A DNA stretch of 64,000 nucleotides from Gammaproteobacteria bacterium. Lineage in GTDB: Bacteria; Gemmatimonadota; Gemmatimonadetes; Longimicrobiales; Gaopeijiaceae. The stretch's first letter is position 1. Every line of letters starts with the position of its first letter. A program made the position numbers and the translations under genes. The stretch is taken from positions 1-64,000 of the forward strand of contig JAPPHB010000138.1 in assembly GCA_028821195.1 (NCBI GenBank), read 5' to 3'. The notes below the pieces were generated by a model. The model had not been told where the DNA came from. It was given only the letters and a program-made list of their open reading frames with translations, and made no database searches. Shown here piece by piece: positions 25,873 to 34,381 of the stretch.

Positions 25873-28634
25873 CAGAACGGCGCCGTCGTACGAAAATGCC
25901 ATTGCCACGCGGGCTCATGTGCCCAGTCAACGCCCGCCCGCGGCCTCCCGGGGACCCGGGTTCCGTGCGGGTACCACCAGGGCGCAAGCGGCCGTGCCAC
26001 ATCCACGCGCAGAAAGCCGTTGAACACCGACACGCCAAGCCCCGCGGACTGCAGGCTTCCGCCGTCCACCCTCGCCCAGTCGTGGAAGACCGAGAGGGCA
26101 ACCAGGCTGACCTTGCGCTGCAGCTCGATCCGGCTCCTCCAGACCTGTCTTCCCCTCAGCACGGTCTGGGGATAGCCGCGCAGCCAGTCACCGGAACTCC
26201 CCAGCCTCCAGATCTCTTCCGGAGCGGGGTCTCCAGCGACGCGCGCGCCACCGGCCTCGAGCGCCATCGACAGGTCGGCCGGCAGGGGCAGGACCAGCAT
26301 GCCCGTGACCGACAGGCGGACGTTGGGATAGTCGCCGACCAGTCCCCGCAGCGATATGTCGGCGCCGCCGTTCACCCTGCGTCCGGTGAGGCCGCCCCAC
26401 CAGGGCCTCCAGAACAGATCGACTCCGTGACGCCTGCGCGCGTCGCCGTCCAGCGTGGTGTTCGTCTCGGAGAACAGGCTCAGCGAGGTCCAGGATCGGT
26501 CGCTCCTCGGAGGGAGCAGGTGGATGGCGGCTCCCCGGACCACGTAGTAGTCGGAAGGATCGGCGACGTAGGCCCAGCGCGGCGAACGCTGCGAGGTGAC
26601 GGTTCCTCCCGACTCCCGAAGCGAATGGTAGAGCGAGAATCGCACGCGACGACCGGTCCGGCCGTATTCCGCGGCCAGATCGATGCTGGGTTCGTGCCGC
26701 CGCGTTCCCGTCCGCACCGTCAGCGCGCCCCGTCCCCACGAGAAATCGCGGATCAGCCGGCTGCCCACCGACAGACCCTCTATCGGATTGTAGCGCATGA
26801 GCCTCGGGGTGAGTACCGGCGCTTCGAAATACCATTGGCGGATGTCCGGATCCGTCCCGGCGCCTTCCAGGTCCCCGGCACCGGGGGCCATGCCGATGGA
26901 ATCCAGGACTTCGCCGGCCTCGTCGACCATGCTCCCATACAGTCCGTCTTCGCGATCCTCCCAGATTGATGGAGGCAGATGGGCGCTTGCGCCGAGCGCC
27001 CGCCAGTCGCGCCCCACGATCACCACGGTCCCCGAGTCGGGTTGCGAACCGTCCTTTACCACGACCGTGTCTCCCTCCTCGCGCCAGGACTCGACCAACT
27101 CCGCGGTCGCCCGCGCGGGATCCGGTGGATCCGCGGCGCCCGTTGAGACTTGCTCGATGTCGAACTCCCAGTCGTGAAACCCCCGCACCGTGACCCTATC
27201 GGAGTCCTCGGCATCCCATTGGTCTCCGCTGGTGATGTAATGTGCAAAAGTCGCGCGCCTCGGAAGCCAGTAGCGGAGGTTCCACATGGAATAGTCGACA
27301 ACCGCTACCGCCACGCCGATTTCCAGCCCTGGGCCCATTGCCGCGTTGAGACCGTAGTTCAATATCCGGCCGAACAATCCCGGACGGGGCGGGGAAGGCA
27401 CCTCGACATCGCCCAGCGCGGTGCCGCGATATACCTCTTCGATGTCCAGCAGGGAGCCGCTCCCGCGGCGAAAACTCAACTCGGAATCGATGGGCTTGGC
27501 GGGGCGGTAGGCGGTCCGCACCACCCCGGAGGTCTCCGGGTCGATCCACAGCACTGCGAAGACCAGCCCGAGGTGTTGGGCGCGGGGGTGCGCGGTCACG
27601 CTCACCGCCTGTACGGAACGTCCCGCGAAGTGCACCGAAATCGTGTCTCCCGAGCGGAACCGGTAGAAGCGCTCCGCGCCCTCGTCGAGCGGGGTCACCG
27701 TGGGTACGAACCACGACTCGGCGGCGCGTGGACCCAGGCCGGAAACGATGAACAGGCTGAACGGATCGCGGGCCGGATCGGCGGCAAACCGTGCCGCAAG
27801 CCCTTCGGGCCGGCCGGACTTGAAGCGCTGCCCACCGACTTCCATGCGGGATCCCAGCACCCGCAGAACCGTGGGCTCGTTCCTCGACCAGCGAACGCGG
27901 GTGGCCGACTCCCGCCGCACGATGGGCCGGTCGCGAACCAGCATCGAAAATTCGAAGGAATTGCGCTCCCTGACGACGGCCGTATAGGACGCGATGTCCG
28001 ACAAGGCCGCCTCGCGGGCGGCGCGCGCACCCACGATCAGCCGGCGGGCGGTCTCGTCGAGGTAGGCGTCCGAGGCGGCTGCCTCTTCCGGCGCCGGGGC
28101 AGCGGTCGGCTCATCCGCGGCCGCGACCGCGACCCCCGCTCCCCTCAGGCCACCGAGGGTAGCATCCATGGGCAGCACATCCCGCGGGGCCCGGGGCACG
28201 ATGATGACCTGGGATCCCAGCTCCACGTAGCCCAGGTCGGTGCGGGCAAGCAGCTCGTCGAGCGTGCGCGCAACGTTCTTTGTTGCGCAGTCGCAGTCGA
28301 CGACGCGGTCCGGCGGGAGAAGGCTGGGGCTGAAGGCGATCTGCACCCGTGAATGCTCCGCGAGTCGGACGAGGGCTTCGGCGAGCGGCAGTTGCTCGAT
28401 GGAGAGCCGGGCGGTGGTGGCGAGGAGGCTGCCGGGCTCGGGGTCGACGCCGATTTCGCCCGTGAGGCGCGCCACGTCGTGAGTGTCCTGCGCAACGAGC
28501 CCCGGGGGAGAGGCTCCCGCGAGCCAGGCGGCGAGCAGCATCGGCGCGAACTGGACCCCGCATCGCATCAGCGCGCCCCCGCCATGCATCAGGCGACTGC
28601 CCCCGCCGCGCATCACCCTGCCCCCGCCGCGCAT
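25872..28634 (-). CDS. STN-domain outer-membrane protein with DUF5686-like barrel
   Basis: A 920-residue exported protein. Residues 1-50 form a long signal region with repeated M-R/H-GGG units, then MLLAAWLAGASPPGLVAQ. An STN (secretin/TonB short N-terminal) domain at about 60-140 is nearly the same as that of the TonB receptor upstream in the operon. From about 175 the sequence (AREAALSDIASYTAVVRERNSF; VDYSMWNLRYWLPR) resembles DUF5686-type proteins, followed by a beta-strand-rich C-terminus ending in Phe, as in outer-membrane barrels. No TonB plug is visible. The start overlaps the DUF4249 stop and the stop overlaps the SUMF1 start, both TGATG. It may be a second signal-receiving partner of the FecR encoded in this operon. 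Confidence 0.7.
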   Translation of the reverse strand: MRGGGRVMRGGGSRLMHGGGALMRCGVQFAPMLLAAWLAGASPPGLVAQDTHDVARLTGEIGVDPEPGSLLATTARLSIEQLPLAEALVRLAEHSRVQIAFSPSLLPPDRVVDCDCATKNVARTLDELLARTDLGYVELGSQVIIVPRAPRDVLPMDATLGGLRGAGVAVAAADEPTAAPAPEEAAASDAYLDETARRLIVGARAAREAALSDIASYTAVVRERNSFEFSMLVRDRPIVRRESATRVRWSRNEPTVLRVLGSRMEVGGQRFKSGRPEGLAARFAADPARDPFSLFIVSGLGPRAAESWFVPTVTPLDEGAERFYRFRSGDTISVHFAGRSVQAVSVTAHPRAQHLGLVFAVLWIDPETSGVVRTAYRPAKPIDSELSFRRGSGSLLDIEEVYRGTALGDVEVPSPPRPGLFGRILNYGLNAAMGPGLEIGVAVAVVDYSMWNLRYWLPRRATFAHYITSGDQWDAEDSDRVTVRGFHDWEFDIEQVSTGAADPPDPARATAELVESWREEGDTVVVKDGSQPDSGTVVIVGRDWRALGASAHLPPSIWEDREDGLYGSMVDEAGEVLDSIGMAPGAGDLEGAGTDPDIRQWYFEAPVLTPRLMRYNPIEGLSVGSRLIRDFSWGRGALTVRTGTRRHEPSIDLAAEYGRTGRRVRFSLYHSLRESGGTVTSQRSPRWAYVADPSDYYVVRGAAIHLLPPRSDRSWTSLSLFSETNTTLDGDARRRHGVDLFWRPWWGGLTGRRVNGGADISLRGLVGDYPNVRLSVTGMLVLPLPADLSMALEAGGARVAGDPAPEEIWRLGSSGDWLRGYPQTVLRGRQVWRSRIELQRKVSLVALSVFHDWARVDGGSLQSAGLGVSVFNGFLRVDVARPLAPWWYPHGTRVPGRPRAGVDWAHEPAWQWHFRTTAPF

Positions 28635-29701
28635 CAGCCCGCCACTCCCGACCCGCACAGGGGCACGTCCCCCGCCCCTTCCGCCGCGCGCGACTCCACC
28701 TCGACCTTCCAGCGCACCGAAGTTCCGAACATCCCGGTGCCGTCGCCGAAAACCGAGGGAACCACGGTCTCGCCGTTGATGTTCAGCCGGCCCTCCCGGA
28801 TCCAGTTGGCCCAGTTGCGGTCCAGGGCCGCGATGGTGACCTCGGCGCGTGCGCCGCCGGGAAGCCCCGCGTCCAGCGTGCGATGCAGCTCCACGTTGTC
28901 GACGTCGGACAGCAACTCGAGCAGGAAGTCCCCGGGGAAGACCATGTCGGTCACGTCGCGTCCCCGGCCGAGCACGGTGACCGGCAGGTACAGTGGATCC
29001 GACGACGACCAGAGGCTCGGGCTCAGGCCGGTGATCTCCGCCTCGCCGACATGGGCCCAGGCGCCGTCGACGGGGGCCCACGCGAAGCGATAGCCGGAGC
29101 CGGGCTCCACCCGGCAGCGTCCGTCCTCGACCGAGAGACCCTGCGGTACGAACGCGTCGGGCATGCGGCTGGTCCCCTTCAACACGGCGCCGTCCGGCGT
29201 CGTCACGGCGAGGGTGAGCACTTCGCCGGGCGCGAATACCGCGGACGGCGCAGCGGCGGTATGGCAGGAACCGACTGTGCCCAGGGGCCCGTCCTCCCCA
29301 TACAGATCCTCGGGCAGCACCGTGCACGCCCCCAACGGATCCTCTTCCGCCGCAAGCGACAGGGAGCGCCCGGACGCGCCGGTTATGCGCCCGGCAGCGC
29401 CCGGCACTTCCGTCAGCAGTTGCTGATACGCCTCGCTGACCACCACGACCGCCCGGGTGTCGATCCGAGAGGGCTCGGCAGGGTCGATGGTGAGCACGAC
29501 CGTGGCCAGGACGACCAGCGTCTTCTGTCCCGAACCCGTCGGGACGTCGGTCACGTCGCAGCCAGCAGCACCGACCATCATCCCCAGCAGCGTCAGCAGG
29601 AGACGTATCCCGGCAGGGCCCATCCGGGACCGCTCGGTCCGCATCCGCGACCGCGGGAGTGCCGCCCGGCCCGCATCGTGATCCCGCGCCCCGGCGCCCA
29701 T
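28634..29701 (-). CDS. DUF4249-like lipoprotein partner of the TonB receptor
   Basis: A 355-residue protein. A basic N-terminal extension leads into the lipoprotein signal RLLLTLLGMMVGAAGC. The body has the DUF4249 layout: early VVLTIDPAEPSRIDTRAVVVVSEAY, a central LAVTTPDGAVLKGTSRMPD and a C-terminal MFGTSVRWKVEVES. DUF4249 lipoproteins are generally found next to TonB-dependent receptors and are thought to act at the outer membrane in capture or signalling. The ATG shares one base with the receptor stop (TGATG) and its stop does the same with the next gene, so translation is tightly coupled. The true start may be at an internal Met closer to the signal. Confidence 0.72.
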   Translation of the reverse strand: MGAGARDHDAGRAALPRSRMRTERSRMGPAGIRLLLTLLGMMVGAAGCDVTDVPTGSGQKTLVVLATVVLTIDPAEPSRIDTRAVVVVSEAYQQLLTEVPGAAGRITGASGRSLSLAAEEDPLGACTVLPEDLYGEDGPLGTVGSCHTAAAPSAVFAPGEVLTLAVTTPDGAVLKGTSRMPDAFVPQGLSVEDGRCRVEPGSGYRFAWAPVDGAWAHVGEAEITGLSPSLWSSSDPLYLPVTVLGRGRDVTDMVFPGDFLLELLSDVDNVELHRTLDAGLPGGARAEVTIAALDRNWANWIREGRLNINGETVVPSVFGDGTGMFGTSVRWKVEVESRAAEGAGDVPLCGSGVAG

Positions 29702-32520
29702 CAGAACGACACCTCCACGCCGAGGGTGGGCAGGATCGGGAGCATGTGGTTATCCAGGGCCGTCAGGTTCCCCCGGTTGTAGTGGCGCTGACGCCACAAC
29801 ACGTTGTTGCGGTTGTAGAGGTTGATCACGCTCACGTAGGGCGACAGGGTGCCCCAGCCCCTTTGCAGCGTCTTGCGCAAACTGACGTCCAGCCGGTGGT
29901 AGGCGGGAAGCCGGGCCCCGTTTCTGGGTCCGAGCAGCGCGGTCCTGACGCTCGCATAGTCATAGCGGAGGTCGGTCAGCCGCTGCTCGTACTTGCGGAA
30001 TCTCGCCAGTTGGGCCGTGTAGGGCGTGCCCGTGCCCAGGTTCCAGCGCAGGCCGGCCTCCACGCCCCAGGGCAGATCGCGCTGGATGGCCACGTCGATC
30101 TCGAGGCGCCGGTCGAAGATCGGCGGGAATTCGATGATCGGCGGGGGCAGCAGGCCCGAATCCGTGTCCACGAACGACCGCGTGGCTTTCAGAAACGATA
30201 CGGACACCCACCCTCGCGTCCTTCCCGCGTCCTTGCGCAGCAGGGCGTCGATCCCGATGGAGCGGCCGTCGCCCGTCAGCAGATCGTCCGCCGGATCCGT
30301 CGGATCGTCGGCCCAGTTCTGCGCGATCACGCCGTCGAAGGTGCGCAGGTATCCCTCCGCGGACGCGAACCACTCGCGGTCGCTGCCGAAGAAGCCCTCC
30401 ACGCCCGCCTGGACCTGGTCGGAGATCACGGCCGGCACGTGTTCGCCCGACAGCACCCACGCGTCCATGCCGATCGGCAGCCGCTCGTCGCGCAGCGAGT
30501 GCAGGAACTGCGTCTGGCGTCCTCCGGCCACGCGCACCGCCCAGCGGCCGCCGCCCAGGAAACGCTTGACGGCGACGCGCGGCGACGGCACGGCTTCGGC
30601 CGGGCCCGCCCGCGGGCTCCAGCCGTCCCATCGGAGCCCGGCCTCGAGCAGCCACGGGCGGCTCGGGGTCCAGGCCAACTGCGTGTACGCGCTCGACTCC
30701 CAGCCGCTGCTCTCGCTGTTCTGGAAGTTCGGGGGAACGCCCTCGGACACATTGCGGCTTTCCCGGTGGGCGGCCGCGACTCCCGACTTCCATCGCATGC
30801 GCGACGTAGGACGGAGTTCCAGATCGGCCCCGAGCGAAGACTGGCCGATCTCCGTCTCGATCCGCGTGTCTTCGTATTCCGTGAAGTTGAAGCGGGCTCC
30901 GAAGCGGGAGTATGCGCCGTGGACCTCGAGCGTCCCCCCTCCCGGCATGAGATGGGTCCAGGATGCCCCGACCGCGTCGTTGCCCCAGGGCCAGCGGACG
31001 TTCCAGCCCGGGTCCTGATCGTCGCCGAGATCATCCACAACGGACTCCATGCTCGTGAACAGGAATTCGAGCTCCCGCAGATTGATCCTGTCCCGGCCCG
31101 AGTACGCGTTGATGCGCACCCGATCGCCCCCCTTCGTCCACCCCTCGAAGACGGCCTGGAGGTCCGCGAGGGAGTAGGGGAATGCGGAGTCGGTCAGCCT
31201 GGTCACCAGGTCCCAGTAGCTGCGGCGCACCGACACCTTCCAGCGCGAGGCGGCGAGCCCCAGGCCGTCCCGGATCCCGGGCGCGAGGCCGCCCCGCACC
31301 GCCACGCGCGACGAGATCAGGCCGAGGCCGGCGTCGACGCCCAGGGTGCCGTCCCCCACGTCGGATTCCACGAGCAGCACCGACGATGTCCGTCCTCCGA
31401 ACTCCGCGGGAAAGCCTCCGGACCGGAGCTCGGCGCGCTCGACCATGTCCGGATTGAAGACCGAGAATATCCCCATCAGATGGTAGGGATGAAACAGCGG
31501 CACGCGGTCCATCAGGAACAGGTTCTGATCGCCCGAACCGCCCCGCACGTTCAGGACGGCGGTGAAATCGGACACCCGGGTGACGCCGGGGAGGATGCTC
31601 ACGGCCCGGACCGGATCCGGCTCCGCCAGCCCCGGCAGGTTTCTGAGCTCCTCCCCGCTCAGTTCCTGAACCGTGATGCCCGCCGATTCCTCGAAGCGCG
31701 CCCGCTGGCGGCTGCGCCGGGCCTCGACGACCACGGGATCCAGCTCGATCGCCTCCTCCGCGAGCGAGATCTCAAGCTCGAGGTCCGTGTCCGGCGCCAG
31801 CTCGATCACCTCATCGTGGAGGGCGTAGCCGATGCGCCCGATGGTCAGGCGGTAGCGGCCGGCCATGAGGTCGCGGAAGGCGAAGAAGCCGAGGGCGTCG
31901 GTGCCGGTCACGCTCTCGACGGTGGAGTCCGCCGCCAGCCTGAGGCGGGCGGTCGCGCTGGCTACCGGGACCTCGACCTCGGAGCGCACCCGGCCGCTGA
32001 GGGTCGCATCCAGGGGCAACGCTGCCCGTGCCGCCCGGGGCACGATGATGACCTGGGCGCCCAGTTCCACGTACCCCAGCTCCGTGCCGTCGAGCAGCCG
32101 GTCCAGGGTGCGCGCAACGTTCCGTGTTGCGCAGGCGCAGTCGACGACGCGGTCCGGCGGGAGGAGGCTGGGGCTGAAGGCGATCTGGATCCGGGAACTC
32201 TGCGCGAGCTGGACCAGGGCTTCGGACAGAGGCATCCGGTCGATGGAGAGGCGGGCGGCGGCGGCGAGCAGGGTTCCGGGCTCGGGATCGACTCCGATCT
32301 CGCCCCTGAGTGCGGTCAGCTCGGTGTCCTGGGCGGTGGCGGATGCGGGGATGAGGATGACGGCGGCGATCAGGATGAGCACGGCCGCGATCGATGCGAA
32401 GGTGGTCCGGCGGATCCCGCACTCGCACGGAGTCGCGCAGGCCCCGCCGATCCAGGTGCCGATGAGCCGATGCCTCATGGAAGTCCGGGACGCCCTCAGG
32501 CGATTCCGTACCGGAATCAT
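29701..32520 (-). CDS. TonB-dependent receptor with STN signalling domain
   Basis: A 939-residue FecA-like transducer. After a long signal region (to about 64, ending ASATAQ) come an STN domain (about 80-145), a carboxypeptidase-regulatory-like domain (about 155-235), a plug (SAGITVQELSGEELRNLPGL; VLNVRGGSGDQNLFLMDRVPLFHPYHL; GGFPAEFGGRTSSVLLVE) and a barrel ending with Phe. The STN domain of such receptors contacts FecR in the periplasm when ligand is bound. The ligand is unknown. The ATG at 32520 overlaps the fecR-like stop (ATGA). Directly downstream is its DUF4249 partner. Confidence 0.88.
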   Translation of the reverse strand: MIPVRNRLRASRTSMRHRLIGTWIGGACATPCECGIRRTTFASIAAVLILIAAVILIPASATAQDTELTALRGEIGVDPEPGTLLAAAARLSIDRMPLSEALVQLAQSSRIQIAFSPSLLPPDRVVDCACATRNVARTLDRLLDGTELGYVELGAQVIIVPRAARAALPLDATLSGRVRSEVEVPVASATARLRLAADSTVESVTGTDALGFFAFRDLMAGRYRLTIGRIGYALHDEVIELAPDTDLELEISLAEEAIELDPVVVEARRSRQRARFEESAGITVQELSGEELRNLPGLAEPDPVRAVSILPGVTRVSDFTAVLNVRGGSGDQNLFLMDRVPLFHPYHLMGIFSVFNPDMVERAELRSGGFPAEFGGRTSSVLLVESDVGDGTLGVDAGLGLISSRVAVRGGLAPGIRDGLGLAASRWKVSVRRSYWDLVTRLTDSAFPYSLADLQAVFEGWTKGGDRVRINAYSGRDRINLRELEFLFTSMESVVDDLGDDQDPGWNVRWPWGNDAVGASWTHLMPGGGTLEVHGAYSRFGARFNFTEYEDTRIETEIGQSSLGADLELRPTSRMRWKSGVAAAHRESRNVSEGVPPNFQNSESSGWESSAYTQLAWTPSRPWLLEAGLRWDGWSPRAGPAEAVPSPRVAVKRFLGGGRWAVRVAGGRQTQFLHSLRDERLPIGMDAWVLSGEHVPAVISDQVQAGVEGFFGSDREWFASAEGYLRTFDGVIAQNWADDPTDPADDLLTGDGRSIGIDALLRKDAGRTRGWVSVSFLKATRSFVDTDSGLLPPPIIEFPPIFDRRLEIDVAIQRDLPWGVEAGLRWNLGTGTPYTAQLARFRKYEQRLTDLRYDYASVRTALLGPRNGARLPAYHRLDVSLRKTLQRGWGTLSPYVSVINLYNRNNVLWRQRHYNRGNLTALDNHMLPILPTLGVEVSF

Positions 32521-33536
32521 CGACCCTCGTCCGCGTCGCGCACCCGCATCCGAACCCTTCCCTCGCCGATGCTGCACCGGGCGTCGATGACGTTGCAGAT
32601 GACGGTCATGACCTCGTCCAGCGATTTCGACGTGAACCACATGGTCAGCGTCCGCTCCAGCAGGACGGCATCCTCGACCGCTACTTCCGCGCCGTATCGT
32701 TGCTCGACCTCCCGAATGGCGAGGGCCAACGGCGTGTCCTGGAAGATGATGAAGCCCTCCAGCCACGCGGCCGCCTCCTCGATCGGGGGCGCGGCGGTAA
32801 CGGGGCCGGGGCGGCCTTCGATGATGCTCGCCGCCTGCCCGGCGCCGACCTGGACTTCCTCGGTCGCGGTTCCGAGCGCGACGGTTCCTTCGACGACGAC
32901 CAATCGGAGCTCGTCGAGCTGGGCGGTCAGATGAAAGCGCGTTCCGAGGACGCGCGCGGTGCCCGCCGCGGTGGTGACCCGGAACGGCTGTGCCGGATTG
33001 CTGGCGATGGAGAAGAACGCCTCGCCCTCGAGGACGACGGCCCGGGCGGATCCGTCCACGTTACGCATCCGGCTGCCCGGACCCAGGCGGATCACGCTGC
33101 CGTCACCCAGGCGGACCATCGCGGTCTCGCCGGGCGCCGTGATGAACTCCTGGGACGCCAGACTGCCCCCGCCGGTGCCGCTCGCGGCCGGTTCCCGCGC
33201 GTCCCAGATGACCAGAGCCGCCGCCGCGAAGACGCCCGCGGTGGCCCAGCCCGCGAACAGGCCGAATCGGGAGCGCGCGGGTCGTCTGCGCGCCCGGTCG
33301 TCTGCGCGCCGGATGGCGGCGGCTCTCCGGGCTTCCGCCTCGCGGACCACCAGGTCGGTGGCGGGCGGGGCGCCGGGCTCGACCTCCAGATCGGCCGCGC
33401 TCGCGGCTTCCACCAGCAGCCGGAGGTCGTTCACTTCCTCCTGGGCCTCCGGGGTCTCGCGGAGCCATGCCTCGACCGACCGGTTTTCGTCGGCGGTCGT
33501 CCGGCCGCGCAGATACTGTAGAAACAGTTCGTCCAT
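32517..33536 (-). CDS. FecR-family anti-sigma regulator
   Basis: A 339-residue single-pass membrane regulator. The cytoplasmic part (1-95) begins MDELFLQYLRGRTTADE, a typical ECF anti-sigma N-terminus. One helix is near 98-118 (GLFAGWATAGVFAAAALVIW). The periplasmic FecR domain (about 130-240) shows FITAPGETAMVRLGDGSVIRLGPGS and GEAFFSIASNPAQPFRVTTAAGTARVLGTRF. A C-terminal STN-like/DUF4974 domain (about 265-335) has IIFQDTPLALAIREVEQRYG. It should relay receptor occupancy to the sigma factor encoded just upstream. The ATG at 33536 follows AAGGA; the longer frame to 33635 does not fit the family. Confidence 0.88.
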   Translation of the reverse strand: MDELFLQYLRGRTTADENRSVEAWLRETPEAQEEVNDLRLLVEAASAADLEVEPGAPPATDLVVREAEARRAAAIRRADDRARRRPARSRFGLFAGWATAGVFAAAALVIWDAREPAASGTGGGSLASQEFITAPGETAMVRLGDGSVIRLGPGSRMRNVDGSARAVVLEGEAFFSIASNPAQPFRVTTAAGTARVLGTRFHLTAQLDELRLVVVEGTVALGTATEEVQVGAGQAASIIEGRPGPVTAAPPIEEAAAWLEGFIIFQDTPLALAIREVEQRYGAEVAVEDAVLLERTLTMWFTSKSLDEVMTVICNVIDARCSIGEGRVRMRVRDADEGR

Positions 33537-33638
33537 CTCTCTCGATCCTTCCGGGGTTCCCACCGGGAACCGTTGTCCTACACCCGAAGAGCGCACGGCG
33601 CGCCGCCGGCTACTATTGGAACGAGGCACGAGCATGTC

Positions 33639-34223
33639 TCAGCCATCGGCCGCCACCGCCCGGCGAACCGTCCTGAGCGCGGTCGACATCTGGTTCGCCA
33701 CGGTCTGCGCCGAAACGTTCATCACGGCGGCCGCCTCCGCGTGGGAAAGTCCCCGCTGGAACACGAGCTCGAACACTTCGCGCCGGCGGTCCGGCAGCGA
33801 CGCCACGGCGGCCCGGAACCTGTCGGCCAACAGCCTGGCGTCGAGCACGTCGGCGGGGGTCGCGGCCTGTCCGCCCCGTATCGCATCGTCCCGCCCCTGC
33901 CGGTCCTGCCAGCGCCGCCGCACCGCGCGCCTGCGTTTCTCGTCGATGACCAGGTGACGGACGATGCGGTACAGGTAGACCCGCGCGGAGCCTCGCGGAC
34001 GCCATCCGCGCCGCCGTTCCCAGACCTGGATGAAGGCCTCCTGGGCCATGTCGCGCGCCAGGTCGACATCGCCCACCTGACTCGCCGCATAGCGCACCAG
34101 CTCGGGCCAGCACAAGTCCATCAACCGGCCCAGAGCGGGCTCGGATCCCCCGCGGATCTCGTCCATCAGCGACGTCAGGACGTCGTTGTGCGCCGAATCC
34201 GGGTTGGGGCTGGTTACTGACAT
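33639..34223 (-). CDS. ECF RNA polymerase sigma factor (FecI-type)
   Basis: A 194-residue sigma-70 family protein with region 2 (LMDLCWPELVRYAASQVGDVDLARDMAQEAFIQVWERR) and region 4 (LASLPDRRREVFELVFQRGLSHAEAAAVMNVS...). It lacks regions 1 and 3, as usual for ECF factors. It likely directs transcription of the FecR-receptor operon, which starts 102 bases downstream, so that interval may contain a sigma-dependent promoter. The start at 34223 is preferred over 34286 because the extra residues are Arg/Cys-rich and unlike the family. It is divergent from the D-aminoacylase-like gene. Confidence 0.88.
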   Translation of the reverse strand: MSVTSPNPDSAHNDVLTSLMDEIRGGSEPALGRLMDLCWPELVRYAASQVGDVDLARDMAQEAFIQVWERRRGWRPRGSARVYLYRIVRHLVIDEKRRRAVRRRWQDRQGRDDAIRGGQAATPADVLDARLLADRFRAAVASLPDRRREVFELVFQRGLSHAEAAAVMNVSAQTVANQMSTALRTVRRAVAADG

Positions 34224-34381
34224 CTGGTGTTGAATAGTGTCGACTTTGGGTCGGCCACGCTGGCGACTCCTGCAGTAGTAGCGCACGGCGCAGCCATGTC
34301 TACTACAACGTGCCGGTCTGGCTGGCTCCGCGCCCGTTCTCTACGATGTCCGGGTCACGCAATCGAGCCGGAGGCCATCCG

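Noticed and set aside
29659-32934. 1091-residue plus-strand open frame
   Set aside because: Antisense to the TonB receptor gene, whose domains are unmistakable on the minus strand.
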